This document shows positions 1-9,177 of a stretch of 64,000 nt of DNA, one piece after another. Positions within the stretch are counted from its first letter, which is position 1. Each line of letters begins with the position of its first letter. The notes under the pieces were generated by a model. That model did not search any database. It was given only the letters and a program-made list of their open reading frames with translations, and was not told the origin of the DNA. This DNA comes from Marinobacter sp. C7 (GTDB taxonomy: Bacteria > Pseudomonadota > Gammaproteobacteria > Pseudomonadales > Oleiphilaceae). The stretch covers positions 930,001 to 994,000 of the forward strand of contig NZ_JAKQZH010000001.1 of NCBI RefSeq assembly GCF_022343555.1, given 5' to 3'. The position numbers were made by a program, and so were the translations under genes.

Positions 1-566
1 CGGTGGATGTGCGCATCCTCGCCGCAACCCATGTTGACCTCCAAAGGGCGGTGTCAGAGGGTGATTTTCGGGAGGATCTTTACTATCGTCTCGAAACCCT
101 CGCCCTTCGGGTACCCCCACTTCGTGATCGTTCAGACGACGTTGGGCTGCTGGCGATGCACTTTCTCCGGGATGCGTCCAGACGCCAGGGCCGGGGGTTC
201 ATGAAACTGAGCGAGGTGGCTTCGCGCCTGCTGCTGGACTATCCGTTCCCCGGTAATGTCCGGGAGCTGGCGAGTGCCATGGAGCGGGCGGTTACGTTCT
301 GTGAGGGCGATGTCATTCTGCCTGAGCATCTGCCCGACCGGATCCGGAAACGCCAGGCCGGGGTGCAGATGGCGTCGGATGCGCCGCTAACCGAAGAGAT
401 CAGTCTCGCCCGGCTTCCCACCCTTGAACAGGTTCAACAGGATCACGTATCCCGGGTGATGAAGGCTGTCGATGGCAACAAACGAAGGGCGGCCCAGATC
501 CTTGGCATCAACCGCCGAACATTATACCGCTGGCTCGAAAATCGGGGAGTCTCAAGGAATGACTGA
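1..566 (+). CDS. Sigma-54-dependent Fis-family activator, C-terminal part
   Basis: The gene is cut by the left window edge; only about 188 C-terminal residues are visible. The first part is the end of an AAA+ sigma-54 interaction domain: ILAATHVDL, the FREDLYYRL segment and PFPGNVREL are typical of NtrC-type activators. The last 45 residues form a Fis-type helix-turn-helix, with NKRRAAQILGINRRTLYRWL as the DNA-binding part. The protein should activate RpoN promoters, but the sensory domain lies outside the window, so its signal is unknown. The stop codon overlaps the start of the downstream exporter gene by 8 bases, which suggests co-transcription. Confidence 0.9.
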   Translation, partial: VDVRILAATHVDLQRAVSEGDFREDLYYRLETLALRVPPLRDRSDDVGLLAMHFLRDASRRQGRGFMKLSEVASRLLLDYPFPGNVRELASAMERAVTFCEGDVILPEHLPDRIRKRQAGVQMASDAPLTEEISLARLPTLEQVQQDHVSRVMKAVDGNKRRAAQILGINRRTLYRWLENRGVSRND

Positions 567-1467
567 TCAGAAACAGGCCATGATGTATGGCCTTGCCACG
601 GTTCTTCTCTGGTCGACTGTCGCCACAGCGTTCAAGCTCGCCCTCCGGGACCTGGCGCCGGTGCAAATGCTCCTGATCGCCTGCTCGGCGTCCGTGCTGG
701 TCATGGCAGTCATATTGAAACTCCAGCGTCGGTGGCATCTGGTGTTTTCCCTGTCCCGGCGGCAATACCTGCAGTCAGTAGGCATGGGGCTGGTGAATCC
801 CTGCCTGTACTATTTTGTGCTATTCGGTGCCTTCGACCGGCTGCCGGCCCAGGAGGCCCAGCCATTGAACTACACCTGGGCGTTGGTGCTTGCCTACCTG
901 TCCGTGCCCTTCCTCGGGCAAAAGCTACGGCGGGTGGATATCCTGGCGGGGCTGATCTGTTATGCCGGTGTGGTGGTTATCGCCACCCGCGGTCAGGTGA
1001 CGTCCCTGACCTTCTCCGATCCCCTTGGCGTTGGCCTGGCGCTGGGGAGCACCCTCATCTGGGCGTCCTACTGGATCATCGCGACCCGGGACGACCGGGA
1101 TCCGGTGGTAGGGCTGTTCCTCAATTTCCTGTTCGGGTTGCCGGTCATTGCCGTAATCTGTGGCCTGACCGAGGGGTTTGTCATACCGTCCGGTACCTCT
1201 CTGGGTGCAGCGGTTTACGTCGGCGTCTTCGAGATGGGGCTGGCGTTCGTGCTCTGGTCCTACGCCATGAAAAAAGCTGAAAATACTTCGAAAGTCAGCA
1301 ACCTGATCTTCATCTCGCCGTTTCTGTCGCTGGTGTTCATCTATTTTATCCTCGGTGAGGTTATCCTACCGTCCACCTACACCGGTCTGGTGCTGATCAT
1401 GGGAGGCTTGTGGTTGCAGCAGCGGAAGGTCAAGGCCCGGGAAGCGGAACTGGCCCATGAGCGGTGA
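559..1467 (+). CDS. EamA/DMT-superfamily transporter
   Basis: This 302-residue inner-membrane protein has about ten hydrophobic segments arranged as two EamA repeats, as in RhaT/YdcZ-type drug/metabolite exporters. The start is taken at [11 protein letters not shown] because the first membrane segment ([19 protein letters not shown]) follows directly; an upstream in-frame extension would run through the end of the activator gene. It overlaps that gene by 8 bases and the following GIY-YIG gene by 11 bases, so the three are probably one operon. The substrate cannot be told from sequence; amino acids or small metabolites are usual for the family. Confidence 0.85.
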   Translation: MTDQKQAMMYGLATVLLWSTVATAFKLALRDLAPVQMLLIACSASVLVMAVILKLQRRWHLVFSLSRRQYLQSVGMGLVNPCLYYFVLFGAFDRLPAQEAQPLNYTWALVLAYLSVPFLGQKLRRVDILAGLICYAGVVVIATRGQVTSLTFSDPLGVGLALGSTLIWASYWIIATRDDRDPVVGLFLNFLFGLPVIAVICGLTEGFVIPSGTSLGAAVYVGVFEMGLAFVLWSYAMKKAENTSKVSNLIFISPFLSLVFIYFILGEVILPSTYTGLVLIMGGLWLQQRKVKAREAELAHER

Positions 1468-1735
1468 CTGGCACCTTTATCTGGTCCGGACGGCCTCCGG
1501 ATCCCTGTATACCGGGATCTCTACGGACGTCGAGCGGCGCTTTGCCGAGCACCAGGCGGGGGCGCCAAAGGGGGCGCGAAGCCTGCGGGGCAAGGGGCCG
1601 CTGGAACTTGTGTACCGGGCGCAGGCCGGTGACCGCAGCCGTGCCTCCCGGCTGGAGTGGTATATCAAACGCTGGCCACGGGCCCGCAAGGAGGCGTTGA
1701 TCCGGGGCGAAATCAGTCTTGCAGATGTTCCCTGA
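1457..1735 (+). CDS. GIY-YIG domain protein, UPF0213/YhbQ type
   Basis: This is a small 92-residue protein made almost entirely of a GIY-YIG nuclease fold. [18 protein letters not shown] carries the two signature strands (YLV and YTGIS), followed by the conserved [10 protein letters not shown] arginine/histidine region and the K-G-A segment. The C-terminal Glu of the fold is in RLEWYIKRW. Length and layout match the YhbQ/UPF0213 family, whose cellular role is poorly known; some members cleave DNA weakly. It overlaps the exporter gene upstream and is convergent with the esterase gene, sharing 23 bases at the 3' ends. Confidence 0.85.
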   Translation: MSGDWHLYLVRTASGSLYTGISTDVERRFAEHQAGAPKGARSLRGKGPLELVYRAQAGDRSRASRLEWYIKRWPRARKEALIRGEISLADVP

Positions 1736-2645
1736 TGTGCTCGCCAGCCGTACGCACCGCCTCGGTCGCCCGGCGCAGCTGCCCACTGTGGACCTGGAAC
1801 ACGTGCCAGAGACTGTTGTAGATTTCCAGATCGACGGGAACCTGGTCCCGTGACGCCGCATGAGCCAACCGTTCCGCGTCGTTGAGCAGGATCTCGTCGC
1901 TGCCGACCTGGATCAGCGTGGGCGGCAACCCTCTGAGGTCACCGAACACGGGTGAGATCAGAGGGTTACTGAGTGATTCATTGCCGGCATAGAATCTGGC
2001 GGCCTTGGCGGTCCAGGCGGGTTGCAATACCGGTTCCGACTCGGGCCGGTAAAGCTGCTCCTGGGTCAGATCGGTCCAGGGTGAGAGTAGTGTCAGCGAG
2101 GATGGTAACCGATGTTTCTGATCCCTCAGCCGCATGGCCAGAGACACACACAGGCCGCCTCCGGCTGAATCCCCCGCAAACGCGATCTGCCCGGGTTCAT
2201 AGCCTTCTGCCAATAACTGCAGGTAGGTTGCCTCGGCATCATCCAGGGCTGCCGGGAACGGATGCTCGGGCGCCAGGCGATAGTCCGGTGCGACGACAAG
2301 GCATCGGCTGGCCTTTGCCAGGTGACCGCAGATACCCCGGTGGGTATCTGCAGAGCCGATCACAAAGCCGCCGCCGTGCAGGTAAAGGATGACTCCATCC
2401 TGTTGTTTGCCGCAACTGGTCCGGACGACGGGAACACCGCCCAGGGTGCCTCGGCTGAACCTGCAGCCACGGGGCGGAAGCGAACTGCGGTAGGCCTGCC
2501 TGATAAGGGCCCGCTGGACCGTGACCGGAACCCCTGGTGCCAGCACGGGTCGCACCAGGCGGTTCATCGTTTGCCGTAGACCGGCCTCAAGAAGAGGTTG
2601 AAGCATCTGTGTTCTACTCCCGCTATGCGATAGGATGGCAGTCAA
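1713..2645 (-). CDS. Alpha/beta hydrolase, hormone-sensitive-lipase family esterase
   Basis: This 310-residue cytoplasmic esterase has the HSL-family oxyanion motif HGGGFVIG at 90-97, the nucleophile elbow GDSAGG with Ser160, a probable catalytic Asp250 in [10 protein letters not shown], and His281 in SLWHVFQ. Such enzymes hydrolyse short- to medium-chain acyl esters. The first ATG is used; an internal ATG at residue 14 (MLQPLLEAG) is also possible. It is divergent from the next hydrolase gene with only 40 bases between them, so the two promoters must overlap. The natural substrate is unknown. Confidence 0.88.
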   Translation of the reverse strand: MTAILSHSGSRTQMLQPLLEAGLRQTMNRLVRPVLAPGVPVTVQRALIRQAYRSSLPPRGCRFSRGTLGGVPVVRTSCGKQQDGVILYLHGGGFVIGSADTHRGICGHLAKASRCLVVAPDYRLAPEHPFPAALDDAEATYLQLLAEGYEPGQIAFAGDSAGGGLCVSLAMRLRDQKHRLPSSLTLLSPWTDLTQEQLYRPESEPVLQPAWTAKAARFYAGNESLSNPLISPVFGDLRGLPPTLIQVGSDEILLNDAERLAHAASRDQVPVDLEIYNSLWHVFQVHSGQLRRATEAVRTAGEHIREHLQD

Positions 2646-2685
2646 CTTGGCTTATTTTTGAATCATGACAGGCGTTTAACTCTAC

Positions 2686-3684
2686 GTGTACTGGAAAACA
2701 GATACCATAGAAATACCCGATTGGGACAGGCACTCGTTGCTGGAGCGGCTTGAGCCATTCGATCCGCGGGATCAGCGAGAGCTGGGCGACGAGATGGTGG
2801 CATATTGCCGGTTCTACGGCCTGGACCTGTGGGTGGAGCACCCGGAGGTGCATTACCACCAGGGCTACGTTCATGCCGGCGAGCATGAAGTGATGGTGCA
2901 TTACTACCGCTTGCCGGAGTCCCGTGGCACGGTCTTTATCCTGCACGGTTATTTTGACCATGTGGGGCTGTATAGCCAGCTGATCGACCGTTGCCTCGGC
3001 GCCGGCCTGGATGTCCTTGCTTACGATCAGCCCGGTCACGGCCTCTCAAGCGGGACACCGGCGGCGATTGGCAGTTTCCTGGAATACCAGGAAGTGTTGA
3101 CCACGGTGATGGATCAGGCCCGTAGCAGGGTTCGTGGCCCCTGGTTCGCCGTCGGGCAGAGTACGGGCGGAGCAATCCTGATTGATTACCTGCTCTCGAA
3201 CCAGCATTCGGTGGAAACCTCGGACTTCAAGCAAGTGGTACTGCTCGCGCCCCTGATCCGGCCCATGGGCTGGTTGGGTGCGAAGGTGCTGCATACCCTG
3301 GTCCGGCCGTTCATCAGCCGGTGGCGCAGGGTCTTTGCCGAGAACAGTGGCGATACGCGGTTCCTGCGTTTCCTGAGAGAGCACGATCCGTTGCAGGCAA
3401 GAGCGGTGCATGTGGACTGGGTCACGGCATTGCGCCAGTGGGTGCCGCATATTGAATCCGCGCGGCCGATCAACTTTCCGGTTACGGTGGTGCAGGGTGA
3501 GAAAGACCTGACCGTGGACTGGCAACACAATCTGCGGATTATTCGCAACAAATTTGCCTCGGTAGAGGAACTGAAGATCCCGGACGGGCGTCATCATCTA
3601 GTGAACGAAGCTCAGGATTTGCAGGCGACGGTATTCAATACCATCATTGATACATTCACCAGGAAGGCGGTGAACGCGGCCTGA
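2686..3684 (+). CDS. Alpha/beta hydrolase, lysophospholipase/monoacylglycerol-lipase type
   Basis: The protein is 332 residues with a serine-hydrolase fold. FILHGYFDHVG (about 84-94) is the oxyanion region, GQSTGG (157-162) is the nucleophile elbow with Ser159, an Asp lies in QGEKDLTVDW, and the terminal His is in DGRHHLVNE. The layout resembles PldB/YqiA-like lysophospholipases and monoglyceride lipases. It starts with GTG; no ATG in frame is close enough to spare the conserved N-terminus, and the ribosome site is weak. No signal peptide is seen, so a cytoplasmic or membrane-associated role in lipid turnover is likely (inference). Confidence 0.85.
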   Translation: MYWKTDTIEIPDWDRHSLLERLEPFDPRDQRELGDEMVAYCRFYGLDLWVEHPEVHYHQGYVHAGEHEVMVHYYRLPESRGTVFILHGYFDHVGLYSQLIDRCLGAGLDVLAYDQPGHGLSSGTPAAIGSFLEYQEVLTTVMDQARSRVRGPWFAVGQSTGGAILIDYLLSNQHSVETSDFKQVVLLAPLIRPMGWLGAKVLHTLVRPFISRWRRVFAENSGDTRFLRFLREHDPLQARAVHVDWVTALRQWVPHIESARPINFPVTVVQGEKDLTVDWQHNLRIIRNKFASVEELKIPDGRHHLVNEAQDLQATVFNTIIDTFTRKAVNAA

Positions 3685-3735
3685 GACGGTCGAACATTCA
3701 ATCACCGCCTGGTTTTAAAGGCGCAGGAGAAAGCT

Positions 3736-4392
3736 GTGAAAAAAACGATTCTTGCATTTGCAGTAGCGACTGTGGGTCTGGGTGGTTGCATGACCTACGA
3801 TCCATACACCGGCGAAGAGAAGACCTCGAGCGCAACCAAGGGCAGCATCATCGGTGCCATCGGCGGTGCTGCAATCGGGGCCGCAACCTCCAGCAGCAGT
3901 GACCGGGGCAAGGGCGCCCTGATCGGTGCGGCCAGTGGTGCCGCCATCGGTGGTGGTATCGGCTACTACATGGACAAGCAGGAAGCAGAGCTGCGTCGCA
4001 AGCTGGAAGGTACCGGTGTGCGGGTGGTCCGTAACGGCGACCAGATCGAGCTGGTCATGCCGGGTAACATCACCTTTGACCTGAACCAGTCTTCCATCAA
4101 GCCGTCTTTCACCGCCACACTGGAGTCCGTGGCCCTGGTGCTCAAGGAATACGACAAGACCATCATCCAGATCGAGGGGCACACCGATAGCTCCGGCTCC
4201 GACAGCTACAACCAGCTGCTGAGTGAGCAGCGCGCCGGTTCCGTGCGGGATTTCCTGCTGAATCAGGGCATCGAGCCCAAGCGGACCCGCGCCGTTGGCT
4301 ATGGTGAGCGCTATCCCATTGCCTCCAACGATACCGCCGCTGGCCGTGAGCAGAACCGTCGGGTCGAGCTGACCCTGGTGCCAATGCAGTAA
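3736..4392 (+). CDS. OmpA-family outer-membrane lipoprotein, YiaD-like
   Basis: The 218-residue product begins with a lipoprotein signal ending in LGGC, so Cys18 is the lipidated residue. Residues about 36-80 contain two glycine-zipper segments (GAIGGAAIGAA and GAASGAAIGGGIGYY). Residues about 100-215 form an OmpA C-terminal peptidoglycan-binding domain, with the QIEGHTDSSG motif and EQRAGSVRDFL. Proteins of this layout (YiaD) anchor the outer membrane to peptidoglycan. The upstream AGGAGAAAGCT places a good ribosome site before the ATG. A strong terminator follows directly. Confidence 0.92.
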   Translation: MKKTILAFAVATVGLGGCMTYDPYTGEEKTSSATKGSIIGAIGGAAIGAATSSSSDRGKGALIGAASGAAIGGGIGYYMDKQEAELRRKLEGTGVRVVRNGDQIELVMPGNITFDLNQSSIKPSFTATLESVALVLKEYDKTIIQIEGHTDSSGSDSYNQLLSEQRAGSVRDFLLNQGIEPKRTRAVGYGERYPIASNDTAAGREQNRRVELTLVPMQ

Positions 4393-4402
4393 AAGCCCGG
4401 CT

Positions 4403-4447
4403 ATGAAAAAAGGCTCCGGAACCTTGACGGTCCGGAGCCTTTTTCAT
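4403..4447. terminator. Bidirectional rho-independent terminator
   Basis: A perfect stem pairs AAAAAGGCTCCGGA with TCCGGAGCCTTTTT around a 10-base loop, with T runs on both strands. It lies between the convergent OmpA-lipoprotein and coiled-coil genes and can serve both. Confidence 0.9.
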
Positions 4448-4454
4448 GACCCGC

Positions 4455-4739
4455 TCAGTTGGTATTGCTGGGCAACCATTCGTCGATACGCTGCCTGAGA
4501 TTGTCCAGCTGGTCCTCACCCGATTCCTTGAGTTCCCCCAGCTTGGCCCTGGCGGTCTCTATCTGGTCCTCGAGAGACTGGATCTTCTCCGAAAACTCCT
4601 TCTGAATTTCGGCCTCTGCCTTGTCATCTTCGGCCTTGGCCATCTTGGCGTCCGCCTCTGCCCTTAACTGGTCGATCTGCCTGCTCCAGTGCTCGGTCTG
4701 GGTCTGCAGTTTGGTCAACAGGGACTCCCTAAGTGACAT
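4455..4739 (-). CDS. Small charged coiled-coil protein, unknown function
   Basis: This is a 94-residue, almost wholly helical protein. Residues about 5-85 are rich in Glu, Lys, Ala, Gln and Leu with heptad-like spacing (IDQLRAEADAKMAKAEDD, KIQSLEDQIETARAKLGEL), predicting a coiled coil. There is no signal peptide or membrane segment. I do not recognise a named family; similar short coiled-coil proteins near envelope genes are common in Marinobacter-like genomes. It is convergent with the OmpA-like lipoprotein and shares its terminator. Confidence 0.7.
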   Translation of the reverse strand: MSLRESLLTKLQTQTEHWSRQIDQLRAEADAKMAKAEDDKAEAEIQKEFSEKIQSLEDQIETARAKLGELKESGEDQLDNLRQRIDEWLPSNTN

Positions 4740-4991
4740 CGATTTTCTCCCGTTGCGGAATGAATGGGCTGGCCGGAACCAGGCTGTCCTTTAACCATGG
4801 TTCGTATCCTGCCTTTCTCAAGGGAAAATCAGGGATTTTTCATTAAATATCCGAAATCCGTGGTCCTATTGGCCCCATCTGCATGGACTTCGCTGCTCTG
4901 TAACGCAACCTTGTGTGCGGCAGTTCCGTTCTCACCAGACAACGGAAAACCGTTGCGGAACGATCAACCCCGAAGGAAAGGAGTCAATACG

Positions 4992-6281
4992 ATGACAAGA
5001 ACAACATTAACCGCCGCCTGCCTCAGCACCCTCCTGGCAGCAACCCTGCCTGCGCAGGCTGGCCTGCTCGATGGTCTTGCGGGAGGGAGTGAGGCGAGTG
5101 GCGAGGAGCGCACAGTCCAGGCTGGCGATGTGCTCCCTGGGCGTTACATCGTTCGCCTTGCCCCGGACCTGCCGGAGCTGCTGGGTGTGTCAGACCTCAG
5201 AGCCGGTGTCGAGACCATTCTCGTGGCCGTGGGTGGTGGCCAGCTTCGCCACCTGTATCAGAGCGCTCTTACCGGCGCTGCGGTTGAACTCAGTGAGACC
5301 CAGGCGGCCCTCCTCGAGTCCATGCCGGGTGTGCTGGCCGTGGAACCGGACACAGTCGTTACGGCCAGCGCCAGTCAGGCCGGGGCTACCTGGGGCCTTG
5401 ACCGGGTTGATCAACCGTTCCTTCCACTGGACGAAACCTATCAATACCCGGATCAGGCGGGCCAGGGCGTCAACGTCTATGTGATCGACACGGGCCTGCG
5501 GGCGACCCACGTAGAGTTCACGGGCAGAGTCATCGAGGGTCGGAATTTCGCCGTAAACGATACCGGCCTGCTCGGCCTGGGTGGATTACCGCTTGTGGGG
5601 TCCTTGCTGAATGTCGGCGGTGAGACTGATCCCTCTGACACCACAGACTGCAATGGCCATGGGACTCACGTTGCGAGTACCGCTGTCGGTAGCGAATACG
5701 GTATTGCGAAGCAGGCATCGGTGGCTGCGGTGAGGGTGCTGGATTGCTCCGGCGCAGGCAGCACTTCGGATGTCATTGCCGGGGTAGACTGGGTGGCTGC
5801 AAACCACGAGGTGCCGGCGGTCGCGAATATGTCGCTGGGGGGTGGTAATTCCGAAGCCCTGGATGACGCGGTGCGTGGTGCCGTTGAGCAGGGTGTGACG
5901 TTTGTTGTTGCGGCGGGTAACAGCGACGCGGATGCCTGCAGTGGGTCGCCGAACAGGGTGCCTGAGGCCATTACCGTTGGCAGCACAACCCGGGAGGATC
6001 AGAGATCGTCGTTCTCCAATTTCGGAACCTGTCTGGATCTGTTTGCTCCTGGCTCTGACATAACGGCGGCCTGGTTCCAGAGCGATACCGACACCAATAC
6101 CATCAGCGGCACGTCCATGGCCTCGCCCCATGTCGCGGGAGCCGCCGCCTTGCTTCTGGGCGCCAATCCCGGCATGACCCCGGCCCAGGTTGATGATGCC
6201 ATCGAAGCACTCGCTTCCGGGAATGTGCTCGGGGATATCAACGCAGGGTCACCCAACCTGTTGCTACAGGTGCCCCGATAG
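4992..6281 (+). CDS. Secreted S8 subtilisin-like serine protease (proteinase K type)
   Basis: The start is set at the ATG preceded by GGAAAGGAG; the frame is open further upstream but without features. The 429-residue precursor has a Sec signal peptide ending AQA (about residue 23), an I9-type inhibitor propeptide (about 48-125, with GRYIVRL and VLAVEPD), and a peptidase S8 domain. The catalytic triad is Asp166 (VYVIDTG), His223 (NGHGTHVAS) and Ser375 (GTSMASPHVAG), with oxyanion Asn310 (AAGN). It should be exported and self-activated, degrading extracellular protein. It is monocistronic, ending at a strong terminator. Confidence 0.92.
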   Translation: MTRTTLTAACLSTLLAATLPAQAGLLDGLAGGSEASGEERTVQAGDVLPGRYIVRLAPDLPELLGVSDLRAGVETILVAVGGGQLRHLYQSALTGAAVELSETQAALLESMPGVLAVEPDTVVTASASQAGATWGLDRVDQPFLPLDETYQYPDQAGQGVNVYVIDTGLRATHVEFTGRVIEGRNFAVNDTGLLGLGGLPLVGSLLNVGGETDPSDTTDCNGHGTHVASTAVGSEYGIAKQASVAAVRVLDCSGAGSTSDVIAGVDWVAANHEVPAVANMSLGGGNSEALDDAVRGAVEQGVTFVVAAGNSDADACSGSPNRVPEAITVGSTTREDQRSSFSNFGTCLDLFAPGSDITAAWFQSDTDTNTISGTSMASPHVAGAAALLLGANPGMTPAQVDDAIEALASGNVLGDINAGSPNLLLQVPR

Positions 6282-6295
6282 TCATCCCACCCATA

Positions 6296-6325
6296 AAAAA
6301 AGCCCGGGAATTCACCCGGGCTTTT
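6296..6325. terminator. Bidirectional rho-independent terminator
   Basis: AAAAGCCCGGG and CCCGGGCTTTT form a stem around a short AATTCA loop, with an A run before and a T run after. It separates the subtilase from the convergent serA gene. Confidence 0.88.
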
Positions 6326-6353
6326 GCGTTACCGCCATTCCTGTCCAGAGATC

Positions 6354-7583
6354 TCAGAACAGAACGCGGCAGCGGATGGTGCCTTTGACCTGGCGCAGCT
6401 TCTCAAGCGCCAGTTCGCTGTAGGCCTTGTCCACATCGACCACCACGTAGCCGATATCTTCCTTGGTCTGCAGGTACTGACCGCACACGTTGATGCCGTT
6501 CTCGGAGAAGACCTGGTTGATTTCGGACATCACGCCGGGCACGTTCTCGTGGATGTGCAGCAGGCGGTGCTGGTTCGGGTGCGACGGCAGCGCCACCTCC
6601 GGGAAGTTCACGGAAGATACGGAGGTGCCATTGTCGCTGTACATGGCCAGCTTTTCGGCAACCTCGCGACCGATGTTTTCCTGGGCTTCCATGGTGGAGC
6701 CACCCACGTGGGGTGTCAGGATACAGTTGTCGAATTCGCGCAGTGGGGAGACGAACTCTTCGTTGTTGGACTTCGGCTCAACCGGGAATACGTCGACGGC
6801 TGCGCCGAGGAGCTTGCCGGAGCGCAGGGCATCGGCGAGGGCGTCGATGTCGACGACGGTGCCGCGGGAGGCGTTCATCAGGATGCTGCCCGGCTTCATC
6901 TGCGCAAATTGCTCGGCCTTGAACATGTACTTGGTGGCCGGGGTTTCGGGCACATGCAGAGAGACGACATCCGCGATGTTCAGCAGTTCCTGCATGGTGC
7001 CAACCTGGGTGGCGTTACCGATCGGCAGTTTGGAGACGACGTCGTAGAAGTACACGTCCATGCCCAGACCTTCAGCGAGCACACTGAACTGCGTGCCGAT
7101 GTTGCCGTATCCGATAATGCCAAGTTTCTTGCCCCGGATCTCGAAGCTGTTCTTGGCAGACTTCAGCCATTCACCCCGATGGGCCATGGCATTCTTTTCG
7201 GGCACGCCCCGCAGCAGCAGGATGGCCTGGGCGAGCACCAGTTCGGCAACCGAACGGGTGTTGGAGAACGGCGCATTGAACACCGCGATGCCGCGACGGG
7301 TGGCGGCCTTGAGATCCACCTGGTTAGTGCCGATACAGAAGCAACCCACCGCCACCAGTTTCTGGGCGGCATCAAATACTTTCTCGGTCAGCTGGGTGCG
7401 GGAGCGGATGCCGATGAAGTGCGCGTCGGCAATCTTCTCGATCAACTCTTCCTCGCCCAGTGAATGAGTCAGATACTCGATATTGGTGTAACCCGCGGCA
7501 TTCAGGGTGTCAATCGCTGATTGATGCACGCCTTCCAGCAGCAGGATCCGGATTTTGCTCTTTTCGAGAGACGTATTTGACAT
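6354..7583 (-). CDS. serA: D-3-phosphoglycerate dehydrogenase
   Basis: This 409-residue enzyme oxidises 3-phosphoglycerate to 3-phosphohydroxypyruvate, the first step of serine synthesis. It has the E. coli-type length: a substrate domain (about 10-105 and 300-325), a Rossmann NAD domain with LGIIGYGNIGTQ, the D-isomer dehydrogenase signatures (MNASRGTVVDIDAL; Arg, Glu and His in the active site), and a C-terminal ACT domain (about 335-409, HIHENVPGVMSEIN) for serine feedback. E. coli-type enzymes also reduce 2-oxoglutarate. It is divergent from a D-2-hydroxyglutarate dehydrogenase gene, which fits that side reaction. Confidence 0.96.
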   Translation of the reverse strand: MSNTSLEKSKIRILLLEGVHQSAIDTLNAAGYTNIEYLTHSLGEEELIEKIADAHFIGIRSRTQLTEKVFDAAQKLVAVGCFCIGTNQVDLKAATRRGIAVFNAPFSNTRSVAELVLAQAILLLRGVPEKNAMAHRGEWLKSAKNSFEIRGKKLGIIGYGNIGTQFSVLAEGLGMDVYFYDVVSKLPIGNATQVGTMQELLNIADVVSLHVPETPATKYMFKAEQFAQMKPGSILMNASRGTVVDIDALADALRSGKLLGAAVDVFPVEPKSNNEEFVSPLREFDNCILTPHVGGSTMEAQENIGREVAEKLAMYSDNGTSVSSVNFPEVALPSHPNQHRLLHIHENVPGVMSEINQVFSENGINVCGQYLQTKEDIGYVVVDVDKAYSELALEKLRQVKGTIRCRVLF

Positions 7584-7773
7584 TGGCTTGCTTCCGAACC
7601 TTTCGTCACATGAAATGACCCGTGGCCAGGGGTTGTCAGGGCTGGCTCACAGAACAGGGGCGGTATGATACCATAAACGCAGATTTTCACAGCGCGCCGG
7701 TTTGCCTGAATCAATTCCCTGTGAATCGCCTATCAGCAGGCCCGGGCCCAACCCTGACGAGACTGACACACTC

Positions 7774-9177
7774 ATGAGTTCCGAACAGATCATTGCCTCC
7801 CTTAAAGAGTTGATTGCCACTGGTGATAACCCCGGGAAAGTCCTGACCGACCCGGCGGACCTGGACACCTACGGCAAGGACTGGACCAAGATCTATCCGC
7901 CGAAGCCCCTGGCCATTGCACTGCCGAAGACCACCGAGCAGGTGCAGGCACTGGTGAAGTTTGCCAACGAGAACCAGGTGGCCCTGGTGCCTTCCGGCGG
8001 CCGGACCGGCCTGAGTGCCGGCGCCGTGGCGGCCAATGGTGAGGTGGTGGTTGCCTTCGACAACATGAACCAGATCCTCGAATTCAACGCCAGTGACCGC
8101 ACCGTTCGTTGCCAGGCCGGTGTGGTGACCGAGCAGCTGCAGAACTTTGCCGAGGACAATGACCTGTATTACCCGGTGGACTTCGCTTCCGCCGGCTCCA
8201 GCCAGCTTGGCGGCAACCTCTCGACTAATGCTGGCGGCATCAAAGTCATCCGTTACGGCATGAGCCGGGACTGGGTCGCCGGGCTGAAAGTGGTGACCGG
8301 CAAGGGCGACGTGCTGGATCTGAACAAGGATCTGGCAAAGAACAACACCGGCTATGACCTGCGCCATCTGTTTATCGGTGCCGAGGGTACCCTGGGTTTC
8401 ATCACCGAAGCCACCATGAAACTGACGCGCAAGCCGGATGATCTGACGGTGCTGGTGCTGGGCCTGAATGACCTCACCAACACCATGGATGTACTGCAGG
8501 CATTCCAGAAGAAACTGGACCTGACCGCATACGAGTTCTTCTCCCACCAGGCCATGCAGCACGTTCTCGCCCACGGCCAGGTGCAGGCGCCGTTCGAGAC
8601 CGAAGCACCTTACTACGCACTGCTGGAGTTCGAGGCCGTGTCCGACCAGGTGATGGACGATGCCATGGTACTGTTCGAGCAATGCGTTGAGGAGGGCTGG
8701 GTACTGGATGGTGTGATTAGCCAGAGCGAAACCCAGGCCCAGAACCTGTGGCAGCTCCGTGAACGGATCTCCGAGTCCATCGCGCCAAGGATTCCCTACA
8801 AGAACGATATCTCCGTGGTCGTTTCCAGGGTGCCGGGCTTCCTGCAGGAAATCGACAGCGTGGTGACCGAACATTATCCGGATTTCGAGATTATCTGGTT
8901 CGGCCATATCGGCGACGGCAACCTGCATCTCAACATCCTCAAGCCCGAGGATATGGCCAAGGAAGATTTCTTCGAGAAGTGCCAGCAGGTCAACAAGTGG
9001 GTGTTCGAGATCGTTCAGCGCTATGAAGGCAGCGTATCTGCCGAGCACGGCGTCGGCATGACCAAGAAACCCTACCTGCAATACACCCGCAGTGAGGCGG
9101 AAATCGCCTACCTCAAGGGCATCAAGCAGGTGTTTGACCCCAACGGCATCATGAACCCGGGCAAGATCTTCGACTGA
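7774..9177 (+). CDS. D-2-hydroxyglutarate dehydrogenase, FAD-binding
   Basis: The start is placed at MSSEQIIASL. The 467-residue flavoenzyme has an N-terminal PCMH-type FAD domain (about 40-220; PSGGRTGLSAGAV, GGNLSTNAGG and GAEGTLGFITEA) and a C-terminal FAD-oxidase/lactate-dehydrogenase domain with the metal-binding region HIGDGNLHLNI and the closing EHGVGMTKKPYL. This is the GlcD/D2HGDH family. Placement divergent from serA matches Pseudomonas, where the enzyme removes D-2-hydroxyglutarate made by SerA and drives serine synthesis. A D-lactate or glycolate substrate cannot be excluded from sequence alone. Confidence 0.88.
   Translation: MSSEQIIASLKELIATGDNPGKVLTDPADLDTYGKDWTKIYPPKPLAIALPKTTEQVQALVKFANENQVALVPSGGRTGLSAGAVAANGEVVVAFDNMNQILEFNASDRTVRCQAGVVTEQLQNFAEDNDLYYPVDFASAGSSQLGGNLSTNAGGIKVIRYGMSRDWVAGLKVVTGKGDVLDLNKDLAKNNTGYDLRHLFIGAEGTLGFITEATMKLTRKPDDLTVLVLGLNDLTNTMDVLQAFQKKLDLTAYEFFSHQAMQHVLAHGQVQAPFETEAPYYALLEFEAVSDQVMDDAMVLFEQCVEEGWVLDGVISQSETQAQNLWQLRERISESIAPRIPYKNDISVVVSRVPGFLQEIDSVVTEHYPDFEIIWFGHIGDGNLHLNILKPEDMAKEDFFEKCQQVNKWVFEIVQRYEGSVSAEHGVGMTKKPYLQYTRSEAEIAYLKGIKQVFDPNGIMNPGKIFD

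Noticed and set aside
4764..4991. N-terminal extension of the secreted subtilase
   Set aside because: The extension has no signal features, while the ATG at 4992 has a strong ribosome site and an immediate signal peptide.
7711..9081. A 456-codon frame opposite the D-2-hydroxyglutarate dehydrogenase gene
   Set aside because: Antisense shadow of a clear flavoenzyme gene; composition is that of reversed GC-rich codons.
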